The position numbers and the translations under genes were made by a program. This document shows, in pieces, positions 1-6,778 of a stretch of DNA of 39,602 nt. The stretch spans positions 20,894-60,495 of the forward strand of contig JAUNBH010000005.1 of assembly GCA_030527165.1 (NCBI GenBank). The letters run 5' to 3'. This DNA comes from Clostridia bacterium. Lineage in GTDB: Bacteria > Bacillota > Clostridia > Christensenellales > CAG-138. Below the pieces are notes generated by a model. That model saw nothing but the letters and a program-made list of their open reading frames with translations. It was not told the origin of the DNA and did no database searches. The stretch's first letter is position 1. Every line of letters begins with the position of its first letter.

Positions 1-2
1 AC

Positions 3-299
3 GGCATACTTATGGATCCGCCGAGTTATGGCAGAGGGCCCGGCGGGGAGCTGTGGAAGATAGAAGACAGTTTATTCTCGTTGGTCGAGGAGTGCGCGAA
101 GCTGCTCGACCGCGATGCGCGTTTCTTTTTGATCAACGCATATACGACCGGACTTGCGCCGAGTGCTGTGGAAAACGTCATGAAGGTAGCGCTCCGCGGC
201 CGCGGCGGTGTGATCACCGCCGACGAAGTGGGTCTGCCGGTATCGAGCCGTGACCTGGTGCTCCCATGCGGCGCAAGCGGCAGATGGAGCCGCACATGA
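3..299 (+). CDS. Class I SAM-dependent methyltransferase, C-terminal part (5' end outside window)
   Basis: The reading frame is open from the window edge (frame starting at base 3) to the TGA at 297-299, so only the last ~98 residues are seen. The segment ILMDPPSYGRGPGGELWK carries the DPPSYGRG motif, matching the (D/N)PP(Y/F/S) motif IV of Rossmann methyltransferases. This particular form is typical of the RlmI-like/COG1092 rRNA methyltransferase group. A helix and the FFLINAYTTGL strand follow, as in the C-terminal half of that fold. The nucleotide or protein target cannot be read from this fragment. Its stop overlaps the next start as ATGA, so it is probably translationally coupled to the pseudouridine synthase downstream. 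That pairing suggests RNA modification, but this is inference. Confidence 0.8.
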   Translation, partial: GILMDPPSYGRGPGGELWKIEDSLFSLVEECAKLLDRDARFFLINAYTTGLAPSAVENVMKVALRGRGGVITADEVGLPVSSRDLVLPCGASGRWSRT

Positions 300-1582
300 A
301 AATCATATACGAGGACAATCACCTGTTGGTGGCGGAGAAACCGCCAAACATGCCGGTGCAGGAGGATGCATCGCACGACATGGACTTGCTTCGCACGCTC
401 AAGACGTACGTCAAAGAGAAGTACGACAAGCCCGGCGAGGCGTACCTTGGACTCGTTCACAGGTTGGACAGACCCGTAGGCGGGGTGATGGTGTTCGCGC
501 GGACGTCCAAGGCGGCGGAGCGCTTGTCCGCTCAGTTTGCGTCAAAGCGCGCGAAGAAGCGCTATGTCGCTCTCGTGTGCGCCAAGGCGGAGCCCGAGGG
601 CGTGTTGACGGACTACCTTGTGCGCGACGAGGCGACCAACAACACGCGCGTCGCATCGGAGAGCGCTGCGGGCGCGAAGAACGCGAAACTGAGCTACCGG
701 CGCATAGCGGCGCGGGACGGCCTCAGCTTGTTGGACGTCGAGTTGAGCACCGGCAGGCATCACCAGATACGGGTGCAGCTGGCGAGCCGCGGTATGCCCA
801 TATGGGGCGACCAGCGGTACAATCCCGAGGCACGGCCGGGGCAGCAGATAGCGCTGTGGGCATATGGGCTGACAGTGGAGCATCCCACACAGAAGCTGCC
901 GATGCGGTTCATATCCATGCCGCACGGCGGCGTGTGGGACGGCTTTGAGACGGAGCTGCAGGCGGCGCTCGCCGAGGTGAGCGTGGCGTACATAGACGAC
1001 GACCTGTTGGTTGCGGACAAGCCGGCGGGGTTGGAGGTGGTCGGCGACGACGGCGTAGAGGATACGCTGGCAGCCCGCATAGCGACGGTGTACGGCGATG
1101 TGTACCCGGTGCACAGAATCGACGCGACGACGCGCGGTTTGGTGCTGTTTGCGCGCAGCGCGCGGGTGCGGGATGAGCTCGCCGGCTTGCTGCGCAGGGG
1201 CAAAATACGCAAGTACTACCTCTGTACGGTTGCGGGCGCGCCGCCCAAGCCGGCGGATACTCTGCGCGCGTACTGCATAAAGGATGCGGAGCGCGGCTAT
1301 GTAAGCGTTTACGACTCCATGCGGCCGGGTGCGAAAGAGATGCTCACGCGCTATCGCGTGCTCGGCGGCGACGGTGCGACCACGCGGCTGGAGGTAGAGC
1401 TCCTGACGGGGAGGACGCATCAGATACGGGCGCACTTAGCGCACATCGGCTGCCCGCTGTTGGGTGACGACAAGTACGGCGACAGGGCGCTAAACCGCGA
1501 GCTTGGCGTGAGAGAGGTGCAGCTTATAGCGCAACGCCTGCAAATAGAGCGCGAGAGCGGCGCAATAACGGTCGAGAGGTAG
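296..1582 (+). CDS. Two-domain RluA-family pseudouridine synthase (tandem fusion)
   Basis: A 428-residue protein with two consecutive RluA-type pseudouridine synthase domains; the family isomerises uridine to pseudouridine in RNA. Domain 1 (about 1-215) has HRLDRPVGGV with the catalytic Asp near residue 58, and the TGRHHQIRVQLA motif at about 152. Domain 2 (about 230-428) has HRIDATTRGL with Asp near 276, and TGRTHQIRAHLAHIGCPLLG from about 371. Both catalytic Asp residues are kept, so both halves may be active. Single RluA proteins are usually 220-330 residues. The ATG at 296 is chosen because it overlaps the upstream stop as ATGA and starts the MKIIYEDNHLLV strand typical of the family; an upstream ATG at 266 would lie inside the preceding gene. 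The target uridines are unknown. Confidence 0.9.
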   Translation: MKIIYEDNHLLVAEKPPNMPVQEDASHDMDLLRTLKTYVKEKYDKPGEAYLGLVHRLDRPVGGVMVFARTSKAAERLSAQFASKRAKKRYVALVCAKAEPEGVLTDYLVRDEATNNTRVASESAAGAKNAKLSYRRIAARDGLSLLDVELSTGRHHQIRVQLASRGMPIWGDQRYNPEARPGQQIALWAYGLTVEHPTQKLPMRFISMPHGGVWDGFETELQAALAEVSVAYIDDDLLVADKPAGLEVVGDDGVEDTLAARIATVYGDVYPVHRIDATTRGLVLFARSARVRDELAGLLRRGKIRKYYLCTVAGAPPKPADTLRAYCIKDAERGYVSVYDSMRPGAKEMLTRYRVLGGDGATTRLEVELLTGRTHQIRAHLAHIGCPLLGDDKYGDRALNRELGVREVQLIAQRLQIERESGAITVER

Positions 1583-1613
1583 CTAATGCGACTGGTTTTC
1601 GCATTTAATATAT

Positions 1614-1642
1614 TTGAAATGCGCATTTGCGCGTGGTATAAT
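1614..1642 (+). promoter_or_regulatory. Sigma-A promoter of the rpsF operon
   Basis: TTGAAA (1614-1619), a 17-base spacer and TATAAT (1637-1642), with a TG at 1634-1635 forming an extended -10. It lies 72 bases before rpsF. Confidence 0.85.
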
Positions 1643-1649
1643 ACAACGC

Positions 1650-1698
1650 TAAAAAGCCCTTCTTGCTCTGCGAAGGTATAGCAGGGCCGAAAGACCAT
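1650..1698 (+). promoter_or_regulatory. Possible rpsF leader (S6:S18-type autoregulatory structure)
   Basis: The transcribed leader can form CCTTC/GAAGG or, alternatively, GCCC...TGCT/AGCA...GGGC pairings. It contains a CCG inside GGCCGAAAGACC just before the ribosome binding site. Known S6:S18 leaders present an exposed CCG to the S6-S18 complex. The match here is only by eye. Confidence 0.35.
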
Positions 1699-1713
1699 AA
1701 GGAGGTGAAACAG

Positions 1714-2001
1714 ATGAACAAGTACGAAGCCCTTTACATCATCACGCCCGAACTGGACGAGGAAGCTATAAGTGCAAGCATTGAGAAGTTCTCTCAGCTC
1801 GTGGCAACCAATGGCGGCGTGGTAGAGAAGGTAGACGAGTGGGGCAGGCGCCGCCTGGCCTACGAGATCGACTACAAGTCCGAGGGTTATTATGTTCTGA
1901 TGCATTTTGAAGGCGCGTCCGAGCTCCCGCGCGAGATGGAACGCAATTTCAAGAATGATGAAAACATAATTCGTTACGTCGTCGTGCGCAGGCAAGCGTA
2001 A
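1714..2001 (+). CDS. rpsF: Ribosomal protein bS6
   Basis: A 95-residue protein, the usual length for bS6, which binds 16S rRNA in the platform of the 30S subunit as a partner of bS18. MNKYEALYIITPELDEEAI, the VDEWGRRRLAYEI segment and the YYVLMHFEG strand are characteristic. The ATG at 1714 follows a strong AAGGAGGTG site (1699-1707); an in-frame ATG at 1663 would add a leader that does not look like protein. It is first in an operon with ssb and rpsR, the standard order in Firmicutes, transcribed from the promoter at 1614. Confidence 0.97.
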   Translation: MNKYEALYIITPELDEEAISASIEKFSQLVATNGGVVEKVDEWGRRRLAYEIDYKSEGYYVLMHFEGASELPREMERNFKNDENIIRYVVVRRQA

Positions 2002-2032
2002 CGCGGCACATTGACGAAAGGACGGTAGAAGC

Positions 2033-2476
2033 ATGAACAAGGTTATCCTCATAGGCAATCTGACCCGGGATCCGGAGCTTCGCACGACTACCACGAACAG
2101 GAGCGTATGCTCGTTTTCGATAGCGGTCAATCGCGCGTACGCCACGCAGTCCGGCGAGCGGCTCACAGACTTCTTCAACATTGTGGTCTGGGGCAAGGTC
2201 GGGGAAAACTGCGCGCGGTATCTCGCAAAGGGCAGGAAGGTCGCCGTAGTGGGCGAACTGCAGAACCGCAGCTATGAGAAGGACGGCGTAAAGCGCACCA
2301 TAACGGAGATTATTGCCTCCGATGTGGAGTTTCTGACGGCGCGGGACGCACAGCAGGCCGATACGGTCGGAGGCGCTCCGTATTCGCCGAGAGCGGCGCA
2401 ACCTGTGATGCAGGGCGCGCAGCTGCCTGAACCGGACGGCTTCACCGACTTGGACGACAGCGAACTGCCATTCTAA
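2033..2476 (+). CDS. ssb: Single-stranded DNA-binding protein
   Basis: A 147-residue SSB. It coats single-stranded DNA as a tetramer during replication and repair. The N-terminal OB fold starts [17 protein letters not shown] and includes the [20 protein letters not shown] stretch. A short Gly/Pro/Gln linker follows. The acidic tip DDSELPF (residues 141-147) is the conserved tail that recruits partner proteins. An AAAGGA site lies 10 bases before the ATG. It sits between rpsF and rpsR as in most Firmicutes. Confidence 0.97.
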   Translation: MNKVILIGNLTRDPELRTTTTNRSVCSFSIAVNRAYATQSGERLTDFFNIVVWGKVGENCARYLAKGRKVAVVGELQNRSYEKDGVKRTITEIIASDVEFLTARDAQQADTVGGAPYSPRAAQPVMQGAQLPEPDGFTDLDDSELPF

Positions 2477-2508
2477 CCATCGACCAACATTACGAAAGGA
2501 GAACCACG

Positions 2509-2751
2509 ATGGACGATCGTAAAATGAAACCCCGTCAGCGCAGGCCGAGGCGCAAGGTATGCAGCTTCTGTGTTGATAAGGTAGAGCATATTGATTACAA
2601 GGACGTAGTACGCCTTCGCAAGCACACGACGGAGCGCGGCAAGATAATGCCCCGCCGCATGAGCGGTGCGTGTGCGAAGCATCAACGCGACCTCGCCAGG
2701 GCGATAAAGTGCGCCAGGGAAGTTGCGCTGCTGCCGTATGTAGCGGACTGA
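2509..2751 (+). CDS. rpsR: Ribosomal protein bS18, zinc-binding (C+) form
   Basis: An 80-residue basic protein of normal bS18 length. [30 protein letters not shown] and the final [14 protein letters not shown] segment are diagnostic. Cys18, Cys21, Cys55 and His58 form the ligand set of the zinc-containing version of S18. Low-zinc bacteria sometimes carry a second Cys-free copy elsewhere. An AAAGGAG site at 2495-2501 precedes the ATG. It is last in the operon and is followed by a strong terminator. Confidence 0.96.
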   Translation: MDDRKMKPRQRRPRRKVCSFCVDKVEHIDYKDVVRLRKHTTERGKIMPRRMSGACAKHQRDLARAIKCAREVALLPYVAD

Positions 2752-2770
2752 CAGACACATTGGCAAAGCA

Positions 2771-2797
2771 AAAACGGTGCGTTCGCACCGTTTTTTT
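2771..2797. terminator. Bidirectional intrinsic terminator
   Basis: Ten-base stem (AAAACGGTGC / GCACCGTTTT) with a GTTC loop at 2781-2784 and seven T on the plus strand. On the minus strand the same stem is followed by TTTTTGCTTT. It therefore ends both the rpsF operon and the convergent UPF0340 gene. Confidence 0.9.
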
Positions 2798-2814
2798 AGT
2801 CTGCGCCGCTGTGT

Positions 2815-3381
2815 TCAGTGAACGGAGCCCGGCATGTTGTCATAGGCCGCGCGCGGGCCGCCCACATACTTGGGACGCGAGCGCGCCATAGTCACGCGCG
2901 CCTGCCCTATGTACTTGTTTACGCTGTGAATGGGCACGACAACGGGGCGCAGGTGCATGCCGATAAAAGTACCGCCTATGTCCATGCCGGCGGAAGCGCG
3001 CATGTGCACGTCCTCGACAATGACGGGGTCATCGAAGCGGCTCATTGCCTGCATGGCGAACGCGCCGCCCGCGTGAAGCTGTGGGCGCACCCAGACCTGC
3101 GTGAGGTCGTATCGCTCCATGCACTCGCGCTCGACCACGACAGCGCGGTTGAGGTGTTCGCAGCACTGGACGGCGAGGTATAGCCCGCGCTCCCGTATCT
3201 GCGGCAATACCGCATCCATGATGGCGCTCGCGATGGACTCGCTCGAATGCGAGCCTATCAGATGGCCTCCGACCTCGCTGGTGGAGCAGCCGATGATGAT
3301 CATGTCGTTGCGCCCGCGCGCAAATACGTTTGCCAGCAGCTCGTCTATGGCTGCCGACGCCTGCCGAAAGATGGAATCCAT
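2815..3381 (-). CDS. UPF0340/TIGR01440 (YwlG-like) protein
   Basis: A 188-residue protein of the YwlG family, whose biochemical role is not established. Signature stretches are IIIGCSTSEVGGHLIG (about 28-43), AVQCCEHLNRAVVVER (about 70-85) and the MDIGGTFIGMHLRPVVVP region. The size matches the family. The ATG at 3381 starts MDSIFRQASAAIDELL, the normal beginning of the family; the frame stays open upstream but that extension is not family-like. An AAAAGGG lies about 11 bases upstream. It is monocistronic and divergent from the dehydrogenase gene. Confidence 0.9.
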   Translation of the reverse strand: MDSIFRQASAAIDELLANVFARGRNDMIIIGCSTSEVGGHLIGSHSSESIASAIMDAVLPQIRERGLYLAVQCCEHLNRAVVVERECMERYDLTQVWVRPQLHAGGAFAMQAMSRFDDPVIVEDVHMRASAGMDIGGTFIGMHLRPVVVPIHSVNKYIGQARVTMARSRPKYVGGPRAAYDNMPGSVH

Positions 3382-3433
3382 AGCGCACCATGCCCTTTTA
3401 GGGGCGTCCTTTCGCACTGATTTAGAGCGCCTT

Positions 3434-3462
3434 ATTATAGTATGCTCAAGGCGGGAATGCAA
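3434..3462 (-). promoter_or_regulatory. Promoter of the UPF0340 gene
   Basis: On the minus strand, TTGCAT (3457-3462), a 17-base spacer, then TATAAT (3434-3439). Confidence 0.7.
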
Positions 3463-3469
3463 GTCCGTA

Positions 3470-3498
3470 TTGCCTTGCGCGGCGCGGGGTATTATAAT
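3470..3498 (+). promoter_or_regulatory. Promoter of the 2-hydroxyacid dehydrogenase operon
   Basis: TTGCCT (3470-3475), 17 bases, TATAAT (3493-3498). It is arranged back to back with the UPF0340 promoter. The expected transcript start near 3505 rules out the ATG at 3501 as the gene start. Confidence 0.75.
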
Positions 3499-3521
3499 GC
3501 ATGGGAAACGGAGGCATGTGC

Positions 3522-4487
3522 ATGAAGATACTCGTAACCTATCCCGCGACGCGCGCGCACATAGAAGAGTTTCGCTCGTGCGCCCCGCACGCCGAGCTGA
3601 TTGAGGTGGAACAGCGGTCTGTATCTGAAGCAGATGTGGCGGATGCCGAAGTCATAATAGGCAACATACCTTCTGCGCTGATAGCGCGTGCTAAGCGGCT
3701 GCGCTTTCTGCAACTCAACAGTTCCGGCGCGGAGGAATACGTGCCGTACGCCCGGGCGGGCTTGCCGATAGCGGTTACCAGCGGCGCATACGGGCTTGCG
3801 ATAAGCGAACACATGCTGGGAATGATGCTGATGCTGATGAAGCGGCTGCATCAGTATCGTGACAATCAGCGCGAGCGGCTCTGGCGGGACGAGGGCGACG
3901 TGACCTCTGTCGAGGACGCGGTGGTGCTCGTGGTCGGCGTGGGCGACATAGGCGGTGAGTTTGCCCGCAAGTGCAAGCTGCTGGGCGCCTACACCATAGG
4001 CGTGCGCAGAGACGCGCACGACAAGCCCGCCTATCTGGACGAGCTGCACACATTGGACGCATTGAGGCGTGTGTGCCCGCGCGCGGACGTGGTGGCGATG
4101 TGCCTTCCCGGGGGCGGCGGCACGCATAAGCTGCTCAACCGCGAGCTGCTGGCGCTGCTCAAGCCCGGGGCGATAGTGCTCAACGTGGGCCGGGGCGGCG
4201 CAATAGACACGGAGGCGCTTGCAGACGCAGTGGAGGATGGCAGGCTGCTCTGCGGTCTGGACGTCACGGACCCCGAACCATTGCCGGCCGGACACAGGCT
4301 GTGGGGCTTGCAAAACGCGCTGATAACGCCGCACATTTCGGGCTTTTACCATCTCAGGCAGACGGTGGAGCGCATAGGGGACATTGCACTTGAGAACCTG
4401 CGCCGTTACGTTGCGGGGGCGCCGCTTTTGAACTTGCTCGATCCAGAAACCGGGTATAGGAGCGCGGAAAACAGATATGAGAGATAG
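3522..4487 (+). CDS. D-isomer-specific 2-hydroxyacid dehydrogenase, NAD(P)-binding
   Basis: A 321-residue enzyme of the D-2-hydroxyacid dehydrogenase family, which reduces or oxidises 2-oxo/2-hydroxy acids with NAD(P). The Rossmann motif VGVGDIGG is at about 138-145 (Gly139, Gly141, Gly144). NVGRGGAID gives the catalytic Arg near 224. DVTDPEPLP supplies the acidic partner near 252, and TPHISG the catalytic His near 271. The ATG at 3522 has GGAGG at 3510-3514 with seven bases between. Hydroxypyruvate reductase, glyoxylate reductase and phosphoglycerate dehydrogenase-like activities all share this layout, so the substrate is undecided. The gene overlaps the downstream ECF transporter gene, which hints at a shared vitamin or acid substrate, but this is only inference. 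Confidence 0.88.
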   Translation: MKILVTYPATRAHIEEFRSCAPHAELIEVEQRSVSEADVADAEVIIGNIPSALIARAKRLRFLQLNSSGAEEYVPYARAGLPIAVTSGAYGLAISEHMLGMMLMLMKRLHQYRDNQRERLWRDEGDVTSVEDAVVLVVGVGDIGGEFARKCKLLGAYTIGVRRDAHDKPAYLDELHTLDALRRVCPRADVVAMCLPGGGGTHKLLNRELLALLKPGAIVLNVGRGGAIDTEALADAVEDGRLLCGLDVTDPEPLPAGHRLWGLQNALITPHISGFYHLRQTVERIGDIALENLRRYVAGAPLLNLLDPETGYRSAENRYER

Positions 4488-4977
4488 AATGCGAAAGCTC
4501 TGCGCTGCGGGCGTGTTCGCGGCGATGGTCATGTTGGCGACGATGTTTGCCAGCCTGCCGATAGGCGCCACCGGCGCGTACATGAATGCCGGCGAAGTGG
4601 TCGTGTACATAGCTTCATTCGTGCTCGGGGGTTGGTGGGCCGTCGCGGCGTCCGGCATAGGGGCTGCGCTGGCGGATATATTGCTGGGAGTGGCGTTTTA
4701 CGCGCCCGCGACACTGTTGATAAAGGCGGCGGTGTCGCTGCTGGCGTGTTGGGTGATGCGCTGTAAGTTCAAAGGCAGCGAGTATGTCGCGCCATTTGTG
4801 GCGGGCATACTTGTGCCGATTGGTTACTTCGCGTACGAGTGGCTGTTGTTTGGCATCACGGGGGCGCTCGCGGGAGTGGTGTTTAACGTTATCCAGTACA
4901 TAGGCTGCGCGCTGATAGCGTCGGTGTCGTTTACCGGGCTCAAGCGGTTAAAGCGCTACCTGCACCTCGACGGGTAA
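4477..4977 (+). CDS. ECF transporter S component
   Basis: A 166-residue membrane protein with about five to six hydrophobic segments, the size and pattern of a substrate-binding S component of energy-coupling factor importers. The early IGATGAYMNAGEVVVYIASFVLGGWW and the following ASGIGAALADILLGVAFYAPATLLIKA resemble the family pattern (an N-G-D/E turn, then G-x2-AL-ADLL and APATLLIK). S components capture a vitamin or metal and use a shared EcfA-A'-T module, which is not in this window. The substrate cannot be inferred with confidence. The start at 4477 overlaps the dehydrogenase by 11 bases; the ATG at 4489 is an alternative. Confidence 0.82.
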   Translation: MRDRMRKLCAAGVFAAMVMLATMFASLPIGATGAYMNAGEVVVYIASFVLGGWWAVAASGIGAALADILLGVAFYAPATLLIKAAVSLLACWVMRCKFKGSEYVAPFVAGILVPIGYFAYEWLLFGITGALAGVVFNVIQYIGCALIASVSFTGLKRLKRYLHLDG

Positions 4978-4992
4978 CTGGGAGCGCAAATA

Positions 4993-5024
4993 ACGGAGCG
5001 GGGCGCAAGCGCCCCGCTCCGTTT
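4993..5024. terminator. Long GC-rich hairpin, probable bidirectional terminator
   Basis: Thirteen perfect base pairs (4993-5005 with 5010-5022) closed by a CAAG loop. The plus strand has only a short GTTT tail; on the minus strand TTATTT follows. It lies between convergent genes. Confidence 0.7.
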
Positions 5025-5045
5025 GCTATTGTGCCGGCAGTGCAG

Positions 5046-5969
5046 TTAAAACCCGAACAAATCTCTCAGAGAGGAGCTCTTTTTGGGCGGCGGCGCGACG
5101 TAATCGAATCCGCCGTTGGGTTCTGATACGGTAAAGTATACGCTCATGCAGCCGGGATCGCCTCCGAACGGCTCGCTGCAGTTGAACCTGAAGCATATCC
5201 CGTTAATCTTCTTGTACAGCGATTCTTCCGAGGGGTATTTGCCCGCGGGGCGGAATCCGTTTTGTTTGAGCAGCTCCCTGTACTGTGCGAGCGCCGCGGC
5301 ATTGGTGTTGGACACCGAGAACATGTACATCGGGTAGCCGTTGTCGCCCGGCCCCATGTCCTCTATGTAGTACTCGTTTCCGCCGAAGCACCACTTGGGG
5401 TACTGCGGCAATAGGTTATCCCAGCTGGCGAGGACTGCTTGGTCACGCGCGAGGGCAGCCTCCTCCTCCGCTACTGCGGCGGGCAGTTTGGAGCCGCAGC
5501 TGGCACAGAACTTGGTGCCAACGGGGTTTTGCGTGCCGCAGCTCGAGCACACCGCGCCATCTGCTACCGTCTGCTCCGGCAACGCCGTGCCGCAGCGGGG
5601 GCAGAACTTGTTTGCCGCGGGAGCTCCTTCGCCGCAGCCGGGACACAGCTTCATGTTCTTGGCGGCTTCGTTGGCCATAGTGTTGACCGCGCCGGCGTAT
5701 GCGCCGAACAAGCTGCCCAACGTGCCCGCCGCCGCGTTCACCTGCGCGGTGTTGACGCTGGACTGCTGCTGGTATTGCTGTGTCTGCTGGTATTGCTGCG
5801 TCTGATCAGGCGTTCCGACCGCCTGGTTTATGCTGTCGGCGGCCTTGTTTACCACCCCTGCCGTCGCGCGTTCGACTGCGGGTGCGACAGCTGTGCGCAC
5901 GCCCTTCTCAACGGCGTTTCCGACGGCGCGCGAAACGCCTCTCTTGATTGCGTTCTTAAGTATGCTCAT
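5046..5969 (-). CDS. Double zinc-ribbon protein with Q-rich linker and unknown C-terminal domain
   Basis: A 307-residue protein with a layered layout. Residues 1-50 are Ala/Val-rich and helical. A short repeat (QTQQYQ twice, 56-69) follows, then a Gly/Ala hydrophobic stretch around 80-95. Two zinc ribbons come next: CPGC...CPRC (Cys109, 112, 123, 126) and CSSC...CASC (Cys141, 144, 155, 158). A roughly 120-residue C-terminal domain follows, with Trp/Tyr-rich segments such as PKWCFGGNEYYIEDMGPG, and does not resemble a family I can name. A GGAGG site lies eight bases before the ATG, inside the end of the preceding zinc-ribbon gene, so the two are co-translated. The function is unknown; an adaptor or cell-envelope role is only a guess. 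Confidence 0.8.
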   Translation of the reverse strand: MSILKNAIKRGVSRAVGNAVEKGVRTAVAPAVERATAGVVNKAADSINQAVGTPDQTQQYQQTQQYQQQSSVNTAQVNAAAGTLGSLFGAYAGAVNTMANEAAKNMKLCPGCGEGAPAANKFCPRCGTALPEQTVADGAVCSSCGTQNPVGTKFCASCGSKLPAAVAEEEAALARDQAVLASWDNLLPQYPKWCFGGNEYYIEDMGPGDNGYPMYMFSVSNTNAAALAQYRELLKQNGFRPAGKYPSEESLYKKINGICFRFNCSEPFGGDPGCMSVYFTVSEPNGGFDYVAPPPKKSSSLRDLFGF

Positions 5970-5972
5970 GCG

Positions 5973-6563
5973 TCAGACCTCCATCTTGTTGCCGCACTGA
6001 GGGCAGAATTTCGTCCCAGGGGCGGTCATGTTGCCGCATTTGGGACACGCGGCGGGTTGCGGTTTGGGCGGTTCCATATTGGCGCCGCAGTGGCAGCAGA
6101 ATCTTGCGCCAGAAGCGTTTGCGCCGCCGCAGCTTGGACACATGCGTTCCGCGGCGCGCGCGGCCGGCTGTTCGACTGCCGGCTGTACTGTTACCGGCGG
6201 CTCAACTGCGGGCTGCTCAGCAACGGGCTGCTCAACCACGGGCTGAGCTGCCGCCTGCTGCGCCGCTTCTGCTTCTGCGGCGCGCTGTGCCGCCTCGAGC
6301 TTTATCTGCTCGATTTCCGCCTGGGCTGCGTCTATTATGTCATAATGCGCTTTTGCGGACAGGCAGATCTCCTGCGCCTCCGGAATAACAGCGCCGCCCG
6401 CCGCAAAGAAGGCGTAATAGCACTCGCCAAGCCGCTTCATGTCTTCGGCTATGGCAGTCTTTTCCGAGTTGATCTTTGAGTTCAGCTTGCCGGTCTCTAT
6501 GGCGTCGTTTGTCTTATCGCCTATACCCTTTGCGAAATCACTCAGCTTTTCGAAAAATGCCAC
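5973..6563 (-). CDS. Zinc-ribbon protein with helical N-terminus and Val-Glu-Gln-Pro linker
   Basis: A 196-residue protein. The N-terminus MAFFEKLSDFAKGIGDKTNDAIETGKLN and the SKINSEKTAIAED stretch form an amphipathic helical domain of a type often found in front of zinc ribbons in Firmicutes. A Glu/Ala/Gln-rich coiled coil (about 78-107) leads into an imperfect VEQP/AEQP repeat (about 110-135). Two zinc ribbons end the protein: Cys142/145/156/159 and Cys173/176/187/190. The start codon is GTG at 6561-6563, with GGAGG eight bases upstream. It is first in a two-gene unit with the larger zinc-ribbon gene, three bases apart. The biochemical role is unknown. Confidence 0.82.
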   Translation of the reverse strand: MAFFEKLSDFAKGIGDKTNDAIETGKLNSKINSEKTAIAEDMKRLGECYYAFFAAGGAVIPEAQEICLSAKAHYDIIDAAQAEIEQIKLEAAQRAAEAEAAQQAAAQPVVEQPVAEQPAVEPPVTVQPAVEQPAARAAERMCPSCGGANASGARFCCHCGANMEPPKPQPAACPKCGNMTAPGTKFCPQCGNKMEV

Positions 6564-6657
6564 TAAGTTGTCCTCCTGTCAAACTTATTCACTGCGGGAA
6601 CGCGCGCCCATTCACGGCGGCCAAGACGACCGCCTGCGGACACACCCGCACACATAG

Positions 6658-6686
6658 ATTATATAACGCATAATGCAAACTGTCAT
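6658..6686 (-). promoter_or_regulatory. Promoter of the zinc-ribbon gene pair
   Basis: Minus strand ATGACA (6681-6686), 17 bases, TATAAT (6658-6663), about 95 bases before the GTG start. Confidence 0.7.
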
Positions 6687-6718
6687 CACCCCAGGGATGA
6701 TTTGTGCGAAATGCGCTC

Positions 6719-6776
6719 AAAAACACTGCTCCCGCACGCGGAATAACCGAGGTGAGCGCGAATTGCCCGGGGGAGC
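6719..6776 (-). terminator. Possible terminator of the truA transcript
   Basis: On the minus strand GCTCCC (6771-6776) can pair with GGGAGC (6728-6733) across a long structured loop, and a run of five T follows at 6719-6723. The stem is short, so this is tentative. Confidence 0.35.
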
Positions 6777-6778
6777 CG

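Noticed and set aside
3501..3521. ATG at 3501 as start of the dehydrogenase
   Set aside because: It lies only three bases after the -10 box, before the expected transcript start, and upstream of the GGAGG site.
5760..5810. CRISPR-like short repeats
   Set aside because: The repeats encode QTQQYQ in frame inside a zinc-ribbon gene; there are no spacers of constant length.
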